DNA from: an uncultured Actinomycetes bacterium
Lineage (GTDB): Bacteria > Actinomycetota > Actinomycetes > Nanopelagicales > Nanopelagicaceae
NCBI GenBank assembly: GCA_903852955.1
Contig: CAINSH010000237.1
Span: 1 to 5,003 of the forward strand
Reading direction: 5' to 3'
DNA length: 5,003 nt
Shown here: piece after piece, positions 4,368-5,003 of the stretch
How positions within the stretch are numbered: position 1 is the stretch's first letter
Layout of the letters: each line of letters begins with the position of its first letter
Made by a program: the position numbers and the translations under genes
Notes under the pieces: model-generated
Seen by the model: only the letters and a program-made list of their open reading frames with translations
The model's database searches: none
Told to the model about the DNA's origin: nothing

Positions 4368-5003
4368 TTAGTGATCGTCCTTCATTCCTTCTGCAATTGA
4401 CTTCATGCGTGCGATCTTCAAAATTGTGAGACCGAATACGCACTTAGCAAGAACGTCAGCGATTGTGTATCCCACTTGAACGCCAACGAACTGCTCTGCA
4501 GTTGCGTCTCCGCCCATACCTAGGATGTAAGAGACTGGGTAAACGCCCCATGTCGCGATCAATAGAAGTCGCAAGCGACCTACGGTCTCTGCAACTCCTG
4601 CTGGTTGACGATCAAGTGACTTTCCAAGCTCTACGAACAATACGTAAAGGATGTATAGGAAAGGAATTGTTGAAAGAACACCGTATAGAACCTGTGTGTT
4701 CTGATCGTTTGAAATTTCACCAGGATATCCAAGCGCGATCATCGCAGCTGAAGCTGGGACCAAACGCATGATGAGGGAACGTGAAACTTCCTTAGCTAGT
4801 GCAAGTACAGCAATTACTTCTACAAGAAGTAGTGGCACTGTAAGCAACCAGTCTACGTAACGGTAAGCCTCGTTAAATGAACCTTGAGCACCTGAAACGT
4901 TAACAGTCATGTCTGCAGATGATTCATTAAATGAGTTAAAGATTCGCATGTAGTGATAACCAGCAATGAATGTAACCATTGATGACATCACTAGTGCATT
5001 GCG
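4368..5003 (-). CDS. Actinorhodopsin, light-driven proton pump, 5' end missing
   Basis: A type-1 (microbial) rhodopsin of the xanthorhodopsin/actinorhodopsin group in the cell membrane. It uses retinal to pump protons outward. The 211 visible residues run from helix B to the C terminus; about 40-50 residues (helix A and the start of B) lie beyond the right edge, where the frame stays open. Numbering from the edge, His17 is in GYHYMR. The helix C motif RYVDWLLTVPLLLVE gives Asp51 (acceptor), Thr55 and Glu62 (donor), the pattern of a proton pump. Leu59 is at the colour-tuning site and predicts green absorption. YGVLSTIPF carries Gly108, WGVYPVSY is helix F, and IADVLAK holds Asp183 and the retinal-binding Lys187. 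The tail ends EGMKDDH. A GTG at 4991 and the ATG after it lie within helix B, so neither is a believable start. No retinal or carotenoid gene is in view. Confidence 0.96.
   Translation of the reverse strand, partial: RNALVMSSMVTFIAGYHYMRIFNSFNESSADMTVNVSGAQGSFNEAYRYVDWLLTVPLLLVEVIAVLALAKEVSRSLIMRLVPASAAMIALGYPGEISNDQNTQVLYGVLSTIPFLYILYVLFVELGKSLDRQPAGVAETVGRLRLLLIATWGVYPVSYILGMGGDATAEQFVGVQVGYTIADVLAKCVFGLTILKIARMKSIAEGMKDDH

Noticed and set aside
4463..4771. Open frame of 102 codons on the plus strand, antisense to actinorhodopsin
   Set aside because: It lies entirely across the conserved rhodopsin gene, has no recognisable domain, and is best explained as a shadow of it.
4989..4994. GTG at 4991 or the adjacent ATG as the start of actinorhodopsin
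   Set aside because: This would begin inside helix B; the frame stays open to the window edge with rhodopsin-like sequence upstream, so the gene is cut by the edge.

Overview
The window looks like a piece of chromosome from a freshwater planktonic actinobacterium of the acI type (Nanopelagicales, the Planktophila/Nanopelagicus group). The evidence is a xanthorhodopsin-like actinorhodopsin, a Streptomyces-type class I xylose isomerase, short intergenic spaces and a base composition richer in A+T than usual for actinobacteria. The lineage is inferred from protein character, not from a marker gene.

Layout from left to right. Positions 1-2057 (minus strand) hold a two-gene sugar module: xylA (xylose isomerase, complete), then 12 bases later an alpha-xylosidase of glycoside hydrolase family 31 (YicI type), whose 3' part runs off the left edge. 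Together they would release xylose from alpha-xylosides such as xyloglucan fragments and convert it to xylulose. Positions 2058-2170 are a compact intergenic region with candidate overlapping promoters facing both ways and small repeats. A plus-strand tRNA-Leu (anticodon UAG) lies at 2171-2251, followed by a 110-residue plus-strand protein whose C-terminal half resembles the helix-hairpin-helix fold of the RNA polymerase alpha C-terminal domain. It converges on metY (minus strand, O-acetylhomoserine sulfhydrylase), and the likely metY terminator is embedded in the end of the small gene. A 17-base inverted repeat lies directly upstream of the metY ribosome binding site.

The right end (4038-5003, minus strand) holds actinorhodopsin, cut at its 5' end by the window edge, then a strong hairpin and an unrecognised 85-residue membrane protein. 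The rhodopsin has every residue expected of a green-tuned, light-driven proton pump, and a glycine at the position I believe corresponds to the carotenoid-antenna window of xanthorhodopsin. The pairing of the rhodopsin with the small membrane protein is the most interesting arrangement here. No CRISPR array, insertion sequence or phage remnant was seen. Every stretch longer than 300 bases is occupied by a gene.
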